The position numbers and the translations under genes were made by a program. The notes under the pieces were generated by a model. The model was not told the origin of the DNA, did not search any database, and was given only the letters and a program-made list of their open reading frames with translations. Positions 44,916 through 53,888 of a stretch of DNA of 64,000 nucleotides are shown here, piece after piece (positions within the stretch are counted from its first letter, which is position 1; every line of letters begins with the position of its first letter). The DNA comes from Pseudorhizobium flavum (GTDB lineage Bacteria; Pseudomonadota; Alphaproteobacteria; Rhizobiales; Rhizobiaceae): NCBI RefSeq assembly GCF_902502825.2, contig NZ_LR723670.1:1240001-1304000 (forward strand), read 5' to 3'.

Positions 44916-45377
44916 TTACGCGCGGTCTTCGCGCGGACGACGCTCGAAGCCGCCTTCACGCGGGCCACGATCTTCGCGAGGACCACGGTCCGGACGGGGG
45001 CCACGATCGCGATCGCCGAAGCCGGGGCGGTCGCCACGCGGACGGTCGTCGCGGTCACGCTTCTGCATCATCGCGGACGGGCCTTCTTCGTGCTTCTCGA
45101 CGGCGATCGTCATGTAGCGAAGAATGTCTTCGTTGATGCGCATCTGGCGTTCCATCTCGTGCACGGCAGCAGCCGGCGCGTCGATGTCCATCAGGGCGTA
45201 GTGAGCCTTGCGGTTCTTGTTGATGCGGTAGGTAAGGGACTTGAGGCCCCAGTTCTCGATGCGCCCGACTTTGCCGCCGTTAGCTTCGATGACGCCCTTG
45301 TACTGTTCGACGAGGGCATCAACCTGCTGAGCGGAAACATCCTGCCGGGCAAGGAATACGTGTTCGTAAAGAGCCAT
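44916..45377 (-). CDS. rpsF: 30S ribosomal protein S6 with Arg/Asp-rich tail
   Basis: A 153-residue protein: S6 core about 1-100 ([34 protein letters not shown]) and a long C-terminal tail of Arg, Asp, Gly and Pro in short degenerate repeats such as 'RGP-R-D'. E. coli S6 also has an acidic tail (modified by RimK), but this one is mixed-charge. ATG 45377 is used. Its transcript starts about 220 bases upstream and carries a foldable leader. Confidence 0.97.
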   Translation of the reverse strand: MALYEHVFLARQDVSAQQVDALVEQYKGVIEANGGKVGRIENWGLKSLTYRINKNRKAHYALMDIDAPAAAVHEMERQMRINEDILRYMTIAVEKHEEGPSAMMQKRDRDDRPRGDRPGFGDRDRGPRPDRGPREDRGPREGGFERRPREDRA

Positions 45378-45503
45378 GTAAGCTTTGCCTTTTCTTGCGG
45401 TTGTGTTCACCCGGACCTCGGCGGCTAAGCCTCAACGACTGCTCCTGAGAGGCGTTACGCCAAGCAAGAAAAGTGTTTGATCGAGACGGTCGAGAGCGGA
45501 GAC

Positions 45504-45560
45504 ACGGGAGGCCTGAACCCTGTGGTTCATGCAGCCCGATTACCCGGGCCTGCCCTCCGT
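45504..45560 (-). ncRNA. Predicted structured leader element of the rpsF operon (three-way junction)
   Basis: Within the 5' leader of rpsF three stems can form together: P1 45504-45511 with 45554-45560 (one bulge), a 6-bp hairpin TGAACC (45514-45519) with GGTTCA (45524-45529), and an 8-bp hairpin 45531-45538 with 45545-45553 (one bulge). This leaves almost no unpaired bases in 57 nt. Many bacteria have an S6:S18-binding leader upstream of rpsF; whether this fold is that element is not established. Confidence 0.5.
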
Positions 45561-45602
45561 TCAGCCACCAGCCAGAGAGACCGGGTGTTTCGAACAGGCG
45601 CG

Positions 45603-45630
45603 CTTATACGGAAATCTGGCGGGAAAGCAA
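45603..45630 (-). promoter_or_regulatory. Probable housekeeping promoter of the rpsF operon
   Basis: On the minus strand TTGCTT (-35, rc of 45625-45630) and TATAAG (-10, rc of 45603-45608) are spaced by 16 bases. It would start transcripts near 45596, giving a leader of about 220 nt. Confidence 0.6.
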
Positions 45631-45671
45631 GCCATCGGGCATCATTATTAGGTGCTCTCTGACGATGACCA

Positions 45672-45941
45672 TCAGCCGTTGGCCGAGGATGGTCCGCTCC
45701 ATTCATCTGACGAATGGGCGGACGGGGCGCTTTGAAGTTCGCCGAGCAAGTCATTGCCTTCCAGAACCTCGCTCGCGATTTCCGCGAGCGCCAGCGCGAT
45801 CTCTTCCGGCTTCCAGCCCGCATTGACACACCTGGCGATGTGGGCCCGCAACGGCGCGCGTACGCTGAAGTCGAATTCCAGCGCGCGATCGCCCGCCGGG
45901 ATGGTGGCGGGCGGCTGATTTTCGTTAATTTCCTGTGTCAT
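45672..45941 (-). CDS. Small conserved protein, unknown
   Basis: An 89-residue acidic protein opening MTQEINENQPPATIPAGDR with a helical middle (RCVNAGWKPEEIALALAEIA) and a Ser-rich tail. The 'GW-x-PEE-x-A-x-A-L' helix pattern looks like a small regulatory or nucleic-acid-associated domain, but I recognise no family. ATG 45941 is used. It is upstream of the rpsF promoter on the same strand. Confidence 0.6.
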   Translation of the reverse strand: MTQEINENQPPATIPAGDRALEFDFSVRAPLRAHIARCVNAGWKPEEIALALAEIASEVLEGNDLLGELQSAPSAHSSDEWSGPSSANG

Positions 45942-46098
45942 GGCACAAGGAAGCCGCATCACCGTCGGGTTGGCAACCGAAACCCGGAAACAGGGTTGCG
46001 GGGTAAGGTTAACATCCCCGTTTTCAGCTTGCGTCGCCTATCATTCGCCGGCTCCGGATGGTTAACGCCTGGTCTGGAGTAGAAGCAGCGCCAAAGCG

Positions 46099-46133
46099 CT
46101 CCGTCCGGCAGCCGGGCAGGTGACCGGACGGAG
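46099..46133 (-). terminator. Hairpin after the aldo/keto reductase gene
   Basis: CTCCGTCCGG (46099-46108) pairs perfectly with CCGGACGGAG (46124-46133), eight bases past the reductase stop on the minus strand. The following bases lack a T-run, but position and a 10-bp GC stem favour termination. Confidence 0.6.
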
Positions 46134-46140
46134 GCTCTTG

Positions 46141-47184
46141 TCACATCGGCATCGGATACTGCCGGTGCGCCTTTGCGATGTCCTTCAGTACGTCGTCGCT
46201 CAACTTGACATCCTTCGCGCCGATCGCGGTCTGGAGCTGTTCCATGCTCGTAGCCCCGACGATCACAGAAGTCATGAAGGGACGAGTGAGGCAGAAGGCG
46301 AGAGACATCTGCGTCAGATCCAGGCCATGCTTTCCGGCGATTTCCTTGTACGCCTTGACCGCAGGCTCCTGGTGTGGCTGCAGGCGGCCGCCGAGATCGC
46401 TGTTGATCGTCGCGCGGGATCCCTCGGGGCGGGCCCCGTCGAGATACTTGCCGGTTAGCAGGCCGGCAGCCAGTGGCGAATAGGCAAGCAGCCCGACGTC
46501 CTCGTGATGCGTCACCTCCGCGAGATCGAGGTCGAACTGGCGGTAGAGGAGGTTGTATTCGTTCTGAATGGAGGCGACGCGCGGCAGGCTCTTTTCCTCG
46601 GCAAGCCGCAGATACTTGAGCGTGCCCCAGGCGCTTTCGTTCGAGAGGCCGACGGCCCGCACCTTGCCCTCGTTCATCAGGTCCCCGAGGGTGGAGAGCA
46701 CAGCGTCGATTTCCTCCGCAGTCTTGGCGCGATCCTGCTTCGACGCATCGAAACTCCAGCACTGGCGGAAGTGATAGCTGCCACGGTTCGGCCAGTGGAT
46801 CTGGTAGAGATCGACGTGGTCCGTCTGCAGGCGGCGCAGGCTCGCCTCGAGGGCTTCGCGGACGCTCTGGCCGTCCAGATCGCGGCCGTCCCGGATGTGC
46901 GGACGCCCGCTTCCGGCGACCTTCGTGGCAAGTACGACATCATTCCGCCGGCCGCTCTTCTTGAACCAGCTACCGATATATTCCTCGGTTCGCCCGTAGG
47001 TCTCCGCGCTTACCGGCGTCGTCGGATAGAGCTCGGCTGTGTCGAAGAAGTTGATGCCGCCATCGATGGCATGGTCCATCTGTGCGTGTGCTTCGGTCTC
47101 GCTGTTTTGCGAGCCCCAGGTCATCGTGCCGAGGCAAATTTCCGACACGGAGATGTCCGTGCGTCCCAATCTGTTGAATTTCAT
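46141..47184 (-). CDS. NADP(H)-dependent aldo/keto reductase, Tas-like
   Basis: A 347-residue (beta/alpha)8 reductase. The catalytic tetrad is Asp48 and Tyr53 (FFDTAELYPT), Lys88 (LATKVAG) and His130 (LYQIHWPNRG). The long loop after AELYP (VSAETYGRTEEYIGSWFK) and NEYNLLYRQFD match E. coli Tas and its relatives. It diverges from fabD. Physiological substrate unknown. Confidence 0.93.
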   Translation of the reverse strand: MKFNRLGRTDISVSEICLGTMTWGSQNSETEAHAQMDHAIDGGINFFDTAELYPTTPVSAETYGRTEEYIGSWFKKSGRRNDVVLATKVAGSGRPHIRDGRDLDGQSVREALEASLRRLQTDHVDLYQIHWPNRGSYHFRQCWSFDASKQDRAKTAEEIDAVLSTLGDLMNEGKVRAVGLSNESAWGTLKYLRLAEEKSLPRVASIQNEYNLLYRQFDLDLAEVTHHEDVGLLAYSPLAAGLLTGKYLDGARPEGSRATINSDLGGRLQPHQEPAVKAYKEIAGKHGLDLTQMSLAFCLTRPFMTSVIVGATSMEQLQTAIGAKDVKLSDDVLKDIAKAHRQYPMPM

Positions 47185-47361
47185 GAAGTCAGCCCTGTCT
47201 TGGAAGGTGGCGGGAGTTTAAGCAGGATTTGCGCTTTCGCAAGGCGGCATGACGGCCGGCGGTACACCGCTCCGACACTCTCCCTTTGTGCTCTTTACCT
47301 TGACTCACGCCACGGGAACGTGAATGGGAAGGCAAAAATGACAAGGGAAGGAAATCATCCC

Positions 47362-48306
47362 ATGAGCATAGCGTTTACGTTCCCGGGCCAGGGAAGCCAG
47401 TCTGTCGGCATGGGCAAGGACCTTGCCTATGCCTTTCCAGAAGCTCGCGCAGTCTTCCAGGAAGTTGACGATGCGCTGGACCAGAAGCTCTCTGAGATCA
47501 TGTGGAATGGTCCGGAGGAAACGCTGACGTTAACCGCGAATGCCCAGCCAGCGCTGATGGCCGTATCCATTGCCACTATCCGCGTCATGGAAGCACGCGG
47601 ACTGAAGTTGGCCGGCACGGTTTCCTATGTCGCCGGTCATTCGCTCGGGGAATATTCCGCTCTCTGCGCGGCCGGCACATTCTCGCTCGCCGACACGGCG
47701 CGGCTCCTGCGCATCCGCGGCAATGCCATGCAATCGGCTGTCCCGGTCGGGGAGGGTGCCATGGCTGCGATCATCGGACTTGAGCATGGGGACGTGGAGA
47801 CCATCTGCCGTGACGCCTCTGCCGCTGGTGTCTGCCAGATCGCAAACGACAATGGCGGTGGCCAGCTTGTCATCTCCGGTTCGAAGGCCGCCGTCGAGAA
47901 GGCTGCCGCTTTGGCAACGGAGAAGGGCGCCAAGCGCGCGATCATGCTGCCGGTATCGGCTCCGTTCCATTCCGCCCTCATGTCACCGGCAGCAGATGCA
48001 ATGCGGCACGCGCTGGCCCAGGTAGACAAGCGTGCTCCGGTCGTGCCCTTGATCGCCAATGTCCGTGCCGCACCTGTGACGGATGCGAGCGAGATCGTTG
48101 ATCTGCTGGTCAGCCAGGTGACCGGACAGGTCCGCTGGCGCGAGACGGTCGAGTGGTTTGCCGCCAACGACGTCACCGAACTCTACGAGGTAGGCTCGGG
48201 CAAGGTGCTGACCGGGCTTGCTCGCCGCATCGACAAGACCGTATCCGGCACCGCGATAAATACGCCCGCCGATATCGAGACTGCACTTGCCGCCATTCTC
48301 GGCTGA
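47362..48306 (+). CDS. fabD: Malonyl-CoA:ACP transacylase
   Basis: A 314-residue enzyme that loads malonyl groups on ACP. It starts SIAFTFPGQGSQSVGMG; the nucleophile Ser94 is in AGHSLGEYSA and the catalytic His in VSAPFHSALM. ATG 47362 follows GGAAGGA. First gene of the fabD-fabG-acpP-fabF block. A 23-base gap separates it from fabG. Confidence 0.97.
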   Translation: MSIAFTFPGQGSQSVGMGKDLAYAFPEARAVFQEVDDALDQKLSEIMWNGPEETLTLTANAQPALMAVSIATIRVMEARGLKLAGTVSYVAGHSLGEYSALCAAGTFSLADTARLLRIRGNAMQSAVPVGEGAMAAIIGLEHGDVETICRDASAAGVCQIANDNGGGQLVISGSKAAVEKAAALATEKGAKRAIMLPVSAPFHSALMSPAADAMRHALAQVDKRAPVVPLIANVRAAPVTDASEIVDLLVSQVTGQVRWRETVEWFAANDVTELYEVGSGKVLTGLARRIDKTVSGTAINTPADIETALAAILG

Positions 48307-48329
48307 CCAACTCCAAAGAGGATAGGACC

Positions 48330-49067
48330 ATGTTTGACCTGACCGGCCGAAAGGCACTGGTGACCGGCGCGACCGGCGGACTGGGCGAAGAAATCGCCCG
48401 TCTTCTCCACAAGCAGGGCGCGACCGTCGGCCTGCATGGCACGCGCGTGGAAAAGCTCGAGGCGCTGGCGTCGGAACTGGGCGACCGCGTGAAGGTCTTC
48501 CCGGCGAACCTCTCCGACCGGGACGAGGTCAAGGCGTTGGGCGAGAAGGCCGAAGCAGAGCTCGAAGGCGTGGACATCCTCGTCAACAATGCCGGCATCA
48601 CCAAGGATGGCCTCTTTGTCCGCATGAGCGACGAGGACTGGGACAATGTTCTGGAGGTCAACCTCACCTCGATGTTCCGCCTGACGCGCGAACTCACGCA
48701 TCCGATGATGCGCCGCCGCTTCGGCCGCATCATCAACATCACCTCCGTCGTTGCCGTGACCGGCAATCCGGGGCAGGCGAACTACTCCGCATCGAAGGCC
48801 GGCATGATCGGCTTTTCGAAGTCGCTGGCGCAGGAGATTGCCACCCGCAATGTCACGGTCAACTGCGTGGCGCCCGGCTTTATCGAAAGTGCGATGACTG
48901 GCAAGCTGAACGACAAGCAGAAGGACGCCATCCTCGGTGCCATTCCCATGAAACGCATGGGGGCAGGGGCTGACATTGCGGCTGCGGTGCTCTATCTCGC
49001 CTCCAATGAATCGGGCTATGTCACCGGCCAGACGCTGCACGTCAACGGTGGCATGGCGATGATCTGA
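48330..49067 (+). CDS. fabG: 3-oxoacyl-ACP reductase
   Basis: A 245-residue SDR reducing 3-ketoacyl-ACP with NADPH. Cofactor motif TGATGGLGEE is at about 13-22; NNAGITKDGL, the Ser of NITSVV and the Tyr-x3-Lys of ANYSASKAGM complete the active site; it ends VTGQTLHVNGGMAMI as in FabG. A long hairpin follows the stop. Confidence 0.97.
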   Translation: MFDLTGRKALVTGATGGLGEEIARLLHKQGATVGLHGTRVEKLEALASELGDRVKVFPANLSDRDEVKALGEKAEAELEGVDILVNNAGITKDGLFVRMSDEDWDNVLEVNLTSMFRLTRELTHPMMRRRFGRIINITSVVAVTGNPGQANYSASKAGMIGFSKSLAQEIATRNVTVNCVAPGFIESAMTGKLNDKQKDAILGAIPMKRMGAGADIAAAVLYLASNESGYVTGQTLHVNGGMAMI

Positions 49068-49074
49068 GAACGCT

Positions 49075-49118
49075 GTTCCCGCTGAAGACACTCGCCTGTG
49101 GGTGCCTTCAGCGGGAAC
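49075..49118 (+). other. Long stem-loop between fabG and acpP
   Basis: GTTCCCGCTGAAG (49075-49087) is perfectly complementary to CTTCAGCGGGAAC (49106-49118); CAC/GTG inside may add three pairs across one mismatch. It starts seven bases after the fabG stop. CAAATTCTGG follows, so it is not a classic U-tract terminator; partial termination or RNA processing is likely. Confidence 0.7.
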
Positions 49119-49343
49119 AAATTCTGGCTTTGCGGAACATGGAAAGCATGTTAAGCGGGCCATGACTGTGGACAGTCGCCCCGAAACGCAGGGGATCATT
49201 GCGCTTTCGCTGCCGTGATCGGAACCTGCAGAGGGTTGAACGGGTTTGCCCGCGTAGCCTGCTTTTCGGAGGCCGGCGCAGGTTTTCAACAGGGTGCGGA
49301 TGCCATCGCGGCATTCGAGAAGATAAAGGTCGAGGAAACCGAC

Positions 49344-49580
49344 ATGAGCGATATCGCAGAACGCGTTAAGAAAATTGTTATTGATCACCTCGGCGTTGAT
49401 GCCGACAAGGTTGTCGAAGGCGCAAGCTTCATCGACGATCTCGGCGCGGACTCGCTCGACACTGTCGAACTTGTCATGGCCTTCGAAGAAGAATTCGGCG
49501 TCGAAATCCCGGACGACGCGGCCGATTCCATCCTGACGGTTGGCGACGCCATCAAGTTCATCGAGAAGGCCCAGGCCTAA
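49344..49580 (+). CDS. acpP: Acyl carrier protein
   Basis: A 78-residue acidic four-helix protein. The phosphopantetheine site is Ser37 in [22 protein letters not shown] 49344 follows GAGGAAACC. It has about 225 bases of noncoding upstream DNA after the fabG hairpin, probably holding its own promoter, and is closed by a terminator at 49624. Confidence 0.98.
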   Translation: MSDIAERVKKIVIDHLGVDADKVVEGASFIDDLGADSLDTVELVMAFEEEFGVEIPDDAADSILTVGDAIKFIEKAQA

Positions 49581-49623
49581 TCATCTCGACACAGTTGCGG
49601 AACTGATCTCTCGGTTCCTTTGG

Positions 49624-49650
49624 CGGCCCGCTCGTTCGGGCCGTTTCATT
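49624..49650 (+). terminator. Intrinsic terminator after acpP
   Basis: CGGCCCG (49624-49630) and CGGGCCG (49637-49643) form a GC stem with a six-base loop, then TTTCATT. Located 43 bases past the acpP stop. Confidence 0.75.
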
Positions 49651-49685
49651 AACTAGAACAAGACGACTAGGGTGGGACGCTGGCG

Positions 49686-50948
49686 ATGAGACGTGTCGTT
49701 ATCACCGGTACCGGCATGGTATCTCCTCTCGGATGCGGAACAGAGGTCAGCTGGCAGAGGCTGCTGGCCGGCCAGAACGCGGCGAGAAAGGTAACGGAGT
49801 TCGAGGTCGAGGACCTTCCGGCGAAGATCGCCTGCCGCATCCCTACCGGCGACGGCTCCGATGGCAGCTTCAATCCGGATGACTGGATGGAGCAGAAGGA
49901 CCAGCGCAAGGTCGATCCTTTCATCGTCTACGGCATGGCTGCCGCAGACATGGCGCTCAAAGATGCCGACTGGCATCCGCAGACGGATGAGGACCAGATT
50001 GCCACTGGCGTGCTGATCGGATCCGGCATCGGCGGCCTAGAAGGCATCGTGGAAGCGGGTTATACGCTGAAGGAAAAGGGGCCGCGCCGCATTTCGCCCT
50101 TCTTCATTCCCGGTCGCCTCATCAACCTGGTCTCCGGCCAGGTCTCCATCCGCCATAAGCTTCGCGGCCCCAACCATTCCGTGGTGACGGCCTGCTCCAC
50201 CGGCGCCCATGCGATCGGCGACGCAGCGCGCCTTATCGCACTCGGAGATGCCGATGTGATGGTCGCCGGCGGGGCAGAATCGCCGATCTCGCGCATTGCC
50301 CTTGCCGGATTCGCGGCCTGCAAGGCACTCTCCACGCAGCACAATGAAGAGCCGCAGAAGGCTTCGCGCCCCTACGACCGTGACCGTGACGGCTTCGTCA
50401 TGGGCGAGGGCGCAGGCATCGTCGTTCTGGAAGAGCTGGAACACGCAAAGGCCCGCGGTGCGAAGATCTATGCTGAGGTCGTCGGCTACGGCCTCTCGGG
50501 CGACGCCTTCCACATCACCGCTCCTTCCGAGGACGGCGATGGCGCGTACCGCTGCATGACCATGGCGCTGAAGCGCGCCGGCCTTGCCCCAGCGGATGTC
50601 GACTACATCAACGCCCATGGCACCTCGACGATGGCCGACACCATCGAACTTGGTGCGGTGGAGCGCCTTGTGGGCAATGCCGCGTCGAAGATCTCGATGT
50701 CCTCGACCAAGTCCGCGATCGGCCACTTGCTCGGAGCCGCCGGAGCGGTCGAGGCGATCTTCTCTGCGCTCGCGATCCGCGACAACATCGCGCCGCCGAC
50801 GCTGAACCTGGACAATCCGGACGTCGAGACGGCCATCGACCTCGTTCCGCACAAGGCGCGGTCGCGCGACATCAATGTCGCGCTGTCGAACTCTTTCGGG
50901 TTCGGCGGCACGAACGCATCTCTCGTTCTGCGCCGCTACGACGCCTGA
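49686..50948 (+). CDS. fabF: 3-oxoacyl-ACP synthase II
   Basis: A 420-residue condensing enzyme for chain elongation. The active Cys170 is in VTACSTGAHA and the two catalytic histidines in INAHGTSTMAD and AIGHLLGAAG. The C-terminus (NSFGFGGTNASLVL) is typical. Downstream of acpP with its own short gap; mltG follows after 110 bases. Confidence 0.97.
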   Translation: MRRVVITGTGMVSPLGCGTEVSWQRLLAGQNAARKVTEFEVEDLPAKIACRIPTGDGSDGSFNPDDWMEQKDQRKVDPFIVYGMAAADMALKDADWHPQTDEDQIATGVLIGSGIGGLEGIVEAGYTLKEKGPRRISPFFIPGRLINLVSGQVSIRHKLRGPNHSVVTACSTGAHAIGDAARLIALGDADVMVAGGAESPISRIALAGFAACKALSTQHNEEPQKASRPYDRDRDGFVMGEGAGIVVLEELEHAKARGAKIYAEVVGYGLSGDAFHITAPSEDGDGAYRCMTMALKRAGLAPADVDYINAHGTSTMADTIELGAVERLVGNAASKISMSSTKSAIGHLLGAAGAVEAIFSALAIRDNIAPPTLNLDNPDVETAIDLVPHKARSRDINVALSNSFGFGGTNASLVLRRYDA

Positions 50949-51058
50949 CACTGCCCGGGCTTGGCCATCCTGGATGTCCGGCCACCTGTCAACGAACCTG
51001 TTTTTGCCGTATTGCTTGGCCAATAAGCGGTAACGACCGTGCATTCTAGGGGGGCACA

Positions 51059-52258
51059 GTGAACAACGACAGTCATATGGCCGATACGCCGCACAACCAC
51101 GGCGGCGGTCACGGACCGATCATTCCGAAGTCTCCCAACGAGGCTCTGAAGCCGGAGCGCGTGCCGGAGCCACCGCGGCGGTCGCGCAAGGCGCGCAGCC
51201 AGCTGATAATCTTCCTGAACTTCGTCATGACCATGGTGATGATCGTCTGCGTCGTCGCTGTCGCTGGCTTCTACTACATGATCTCCAGCTTCCAGAAGCC
51301 CGGCCCGCTTCAAGCCAATACTCATTTCATGGTGCGCGCGGGTAACGGTCTCGCGGAGATCGCCAACAACCTCGAGCGCAACGGCATCATCTCCGATGCG
51401 CGCGTCTTCCGCTATGTCAGTGCCACCTATCTGCGCGATGGCGGCACGCTGAAAGCCGGCGAGTACGACATCAAGGCCGGAGCATCGATGAAGGAGATCA
51501 TGGAACTCCTAGAGTCCGGCAAGTCCATCCTTTATTCCGTCGTGCTGCCCGAAGGCCTGACGGTCCGCCAGATGATGCTGCGGTTGGCAGAAGATCCTGT
51601 GCTGGAAGGGGAACTGCCGGCAGAGCTGCCTCCGGAAGGAAGCCTTCGCCCCGATACCTACAAATTCTCCCGAGGCACCAGGCGTGCCGAGATCGTCCAG
51701 CAGATGCGCGTGGCTCAGGAAAGGCTGATCAACCAGATCTGGGAGAAGCGGGATCCTGACCTTCCTATCGAGACGAAGGAGGAGTTCGTCACGCTGGCCT
51801 CGATCGTGGAGAAGGAGACGGGCGTCGATGATGAACGTGCGCGCGTCGCCTCCGTCTTCCTCAACCGCCTGCAGAAGGGCATGCGATTGCAGTCGGATCC
51901 GACCATCATCTACGGGCTGTTCGGCGGTGACGGCAAGCCGTCCGACCGGCCGATCTACAAGTCGGACCTGCAGAAGGAAACGCCTTACAATACCTATGTC
52001 ATCAAGGGCCTGCCGCCGACGCCGATCGCCAATCCCGGTCGTGCCGCGCTGGAGGCCGTGGCCAACCCATGGCGGACGAAGGATCTCTATTTCGTCGCCG
52101 ACGGCACAGGCGGCCATGCCTTCGCCGAGACGCTCGAAGAGCACAACGCCAATGTCCGCCGTTGGCGCAAGCTGGAGGCAGAGCGCGCCGACAGTGCCGA
52201 AGCCCAGTTAGGCGACGGCCAGCCGGGCGGCGACGAGGCCGAAAAGCCGACCAACTGA
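51059..52258 (+). CDS. mltG: Endolytic murein transglycosylase, GTG start
   Basis: A 399-residue YceG/MltG protein that cleaves nascent glycan strands. A cytoplasmic His/Gly/Pro-rich N-terminus leads to one transmembrane helix (about 55-76). The catalytic Glu lies in ASIVEKETGVDDERARVASV; LQSDPTIIYG and KGLPPTPIANPG are also conserved. The GTG at 51059 has GGGGGG at close spacing; ATG 51077 is the alternative. A charged C-terminal tail is variable. Confidence 0.95.
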   Translation: MNNDSHMADTPHNHGGGHGPIIPKSPNEALKPERVPEPPRRSRKARSQLIIFLNFVMTMVMIVCVVAVAGFYYMISSFQKPGPLQANTHFMVRAGNGLAEIANNLERNGIISDARVFRYVSATYLRDGGTLKAGEYDIKAGASMKEIMELLESGKSILYSVVLPEGLTVRQMMLRLAEDPVLEGELPAELPPEGSLRPDTYKFSRGTRRAEIVQQMRVAQERLINQIWEKRDPDLPIETKEEFVTLASIVEKETGVDDERARVASVFLNRLQKGMRLQSDPTIIYGLFGGDGKPSDRPIYKSDLQKETPYNTYVIKGLPPTPIANPGRAALEAVANPWRTKDLYFVADGTGGHAFAETLEEHNANVRRWRKLEAERADSAEAQLGDGQPGGDEAEKPTN

Positions 52259-52281
52259 AGCACAGCCCTCTGGAGACCCCG

Positions 52282-53172
52282 ATGACCTTGCAGTCCATGA
52301 CCGGTTTTGCTCGTGACGAAAGCAGTTTCGGGCGTTACCGCATCGTCTGGGAACTGCGCTCCGTGAATGGAAAAGGGCTGGATCTCAGGTTGCGCCTTCC
52401 TCCCGGCCTCGAAAGGCTTGAGCCCGACGTCCGGCGACTGGTCGGGGAACAGGTGACCAGAGGCAACATCCAGGCTTCGCTGACACTTGTCGCCTCGGAG
52501 ACGAAGCTGGAAGCGGTGCTCAATCGTGAGGCGCTGGATGCTGTGCTGTCGCTTCGCGCGGAGCTAGGCGCTGTCATCGATCCCGCACCGTTGCGGCTCG
52601 ACACGCTTCTCGGCATCCGCGGCATCGTCGAAATTCGTGAGGCGGATGAAAGCCCTGAAGAGGCAGATGCCCGCGACGCCGAGATACTTGAATGTCTTGC
52701 GCGCGCGACCGCTCATCTGAGGCAGATGCGCGAGCAGGAAGGTGCCGCGCTTGCCGATGTGATTGCGCGCCAGATCGATAGGATCGAGGAACTCGCCCTG
52801 GCCGTGGAAAAGGACCCATCTCGGTCTGCTGAGGAGATCGGCCGTCGCCTTCAGCAACAGGTGGCAGCGCTCCTCCAGGATAGCAGCCAGTCGCTCGACC
52901 CGGTTCGTCTCCATTCGGAGGTCGCGCTTCTGGCGACCAAGGCTGATCTCCGCGAAGAGATCGACCGGCTGAAGGCTCACGTGGCCGCCACGCGTGATCT
53001 CCTGGGGAAGGGCGGTCCGGTGGGGCGCCGGCTTGATTTTCTGGCGCAGGAATTCAACCGCGAATCGAATACCATCTGTTCCAAATCGAACTCGAGCGCG
53101 GTCACCGCCGCGGGTGTCGAACTGAAAGTCGTCATCGACCAGTTCCGTGAACAGGTCCAGAATCTGGAGTGA
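52282..53172 (+). CDS. YicC-family protein (endoribonuclease-like)
   Basis: A 296-residue protein opening LQSMTGFARDE, the YicC N-terminal signature, and ending with the DUF1732 pattern EEIDRLKAHVAATRDLL then FLAQEFNRESNTICSKSN. E. coli YicC is reported to promote RNA decay. It lies 23 bases downstream of mltG and three bases before gmk, the common order in proteobacteria. Confidence 0.93.
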   Translation: MTLQSMTGFARDESSFGRYRIVWELRSVNGKGLDLRLRLPPGLERLEPDVRRLVGEQVTRGNIQASLTLVASETKLEAVLNREALDAVLSLRAELGAVIDPAPLRLDTLLGIRGIVEIREADESPEEADARDAEILECLARATAHLRQMREQEGAALADVIARQIDRIEELALAVEKDPSRSAEEIGRRLQQQVAALLQDSSQSLDPVRLHSEVALLATKADLREEIDRLKAHVAATRDLLGKGGPVGRRLDFLAQEFNRESNTICSKSNSSAVTAAGVELKVVIDQFREQVQNLE

Positions 53173-53175
53173 TAC

Positions 53176-53838
53176 ATGAGACCTGCAGCATCCAGCCCGT
53201 CCAAGATTGCCCGCCGCGGCCTGATGCTGGTGCTGTCGTCGCCATCCGGGGCGGGTAAGTCCACGATCGCCCGCAACCTGCTGGATGACGACCACTCGCT
53301 GGAGATCTCGGTCAGCGTGACAACGCGCCAGAAGCGGCCGAGCGAGATCGCCGGAAAGCACTACCATTTCATCACGGTGCCGCAGTTCGAGCGGATGCGG
53401 GACGCGGGCGACCTCCTGGAATGGGCGGAGGTTCATGGCAACTACTACGGCACCCCCCGTGAGCCGGTCGAGCAGGCCATGGCTGAAGGCCGCGACATGC
53501 TCTTCGACATTGACTGGCAGGGTGCCCTACAACTGCAGGAGAAGATGAAGGCGGATGTCGTCTCCATCTTCGTCCTTCCGCCTTCGATGACGGAGCTCCA
53601 GTCACGTCTGCACCGGCGCGCTGAGGACACCGAGGAAGTCATCCGTACGCGCCTTCTGAACTCGCGGGCAGAGATCGAGCACTGGCGGGAGTATGACTAC
53701 GTGATCGTCAACGATGATCTCGATGAAGCCTTCGGCTATGTCAGTTGCATCGTGAAGGCGGAGCGGATCCGCCGCGACCGTCGGCACGGTCTCTTCGACT
53801 TCGTTCAGGGACTGCTGACGGAAGAACCTGCACTCTAG
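53176..53838 (+). CDS. gmk: Guanylate kinase
   Basis: A 220-residue enzyme phosphorylating GMP/dGMP. P-loop [10 protein letters not shown] is at about 21-30; GMP-binding residues lie in [12 protein letters not shown] and the motif [10 protein letters not shown] follows. Length and order yicC-gmk are standard. It converges with rsmA. Confidence 0.97.
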   Translation: MRPAASSPSKIARRGLMLVLSSPSGAGKSTIARNLLDDDHSLEISVSVTTRQKRPSEIAGKHYHFITVPQFERMRDAGDLLEWAEVHGNYYGTPREPVEQAMAEGRDMLFDIDWQGALQLQEKMKADVVSIFVLPPSMTELQSRLHRRAEDTEEVIRTRLLNSRAEIEHWREYDYVIVNDDLDEAFGYVSCIVKAERIRRDRRHGLFDFVQGLLTEEPAL

Positions 53839-53888
53839 CCGGAAGCAAGTGCTTCAAAAGGGGAAGCTGGCTTACTGGCCGATCTGCT

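Noticed and set aside
47299..47327. CTTGAC -35-like element before fabD
   Set aside because: The -10 position reads GAATGG, too far from consensus to call a promoter.
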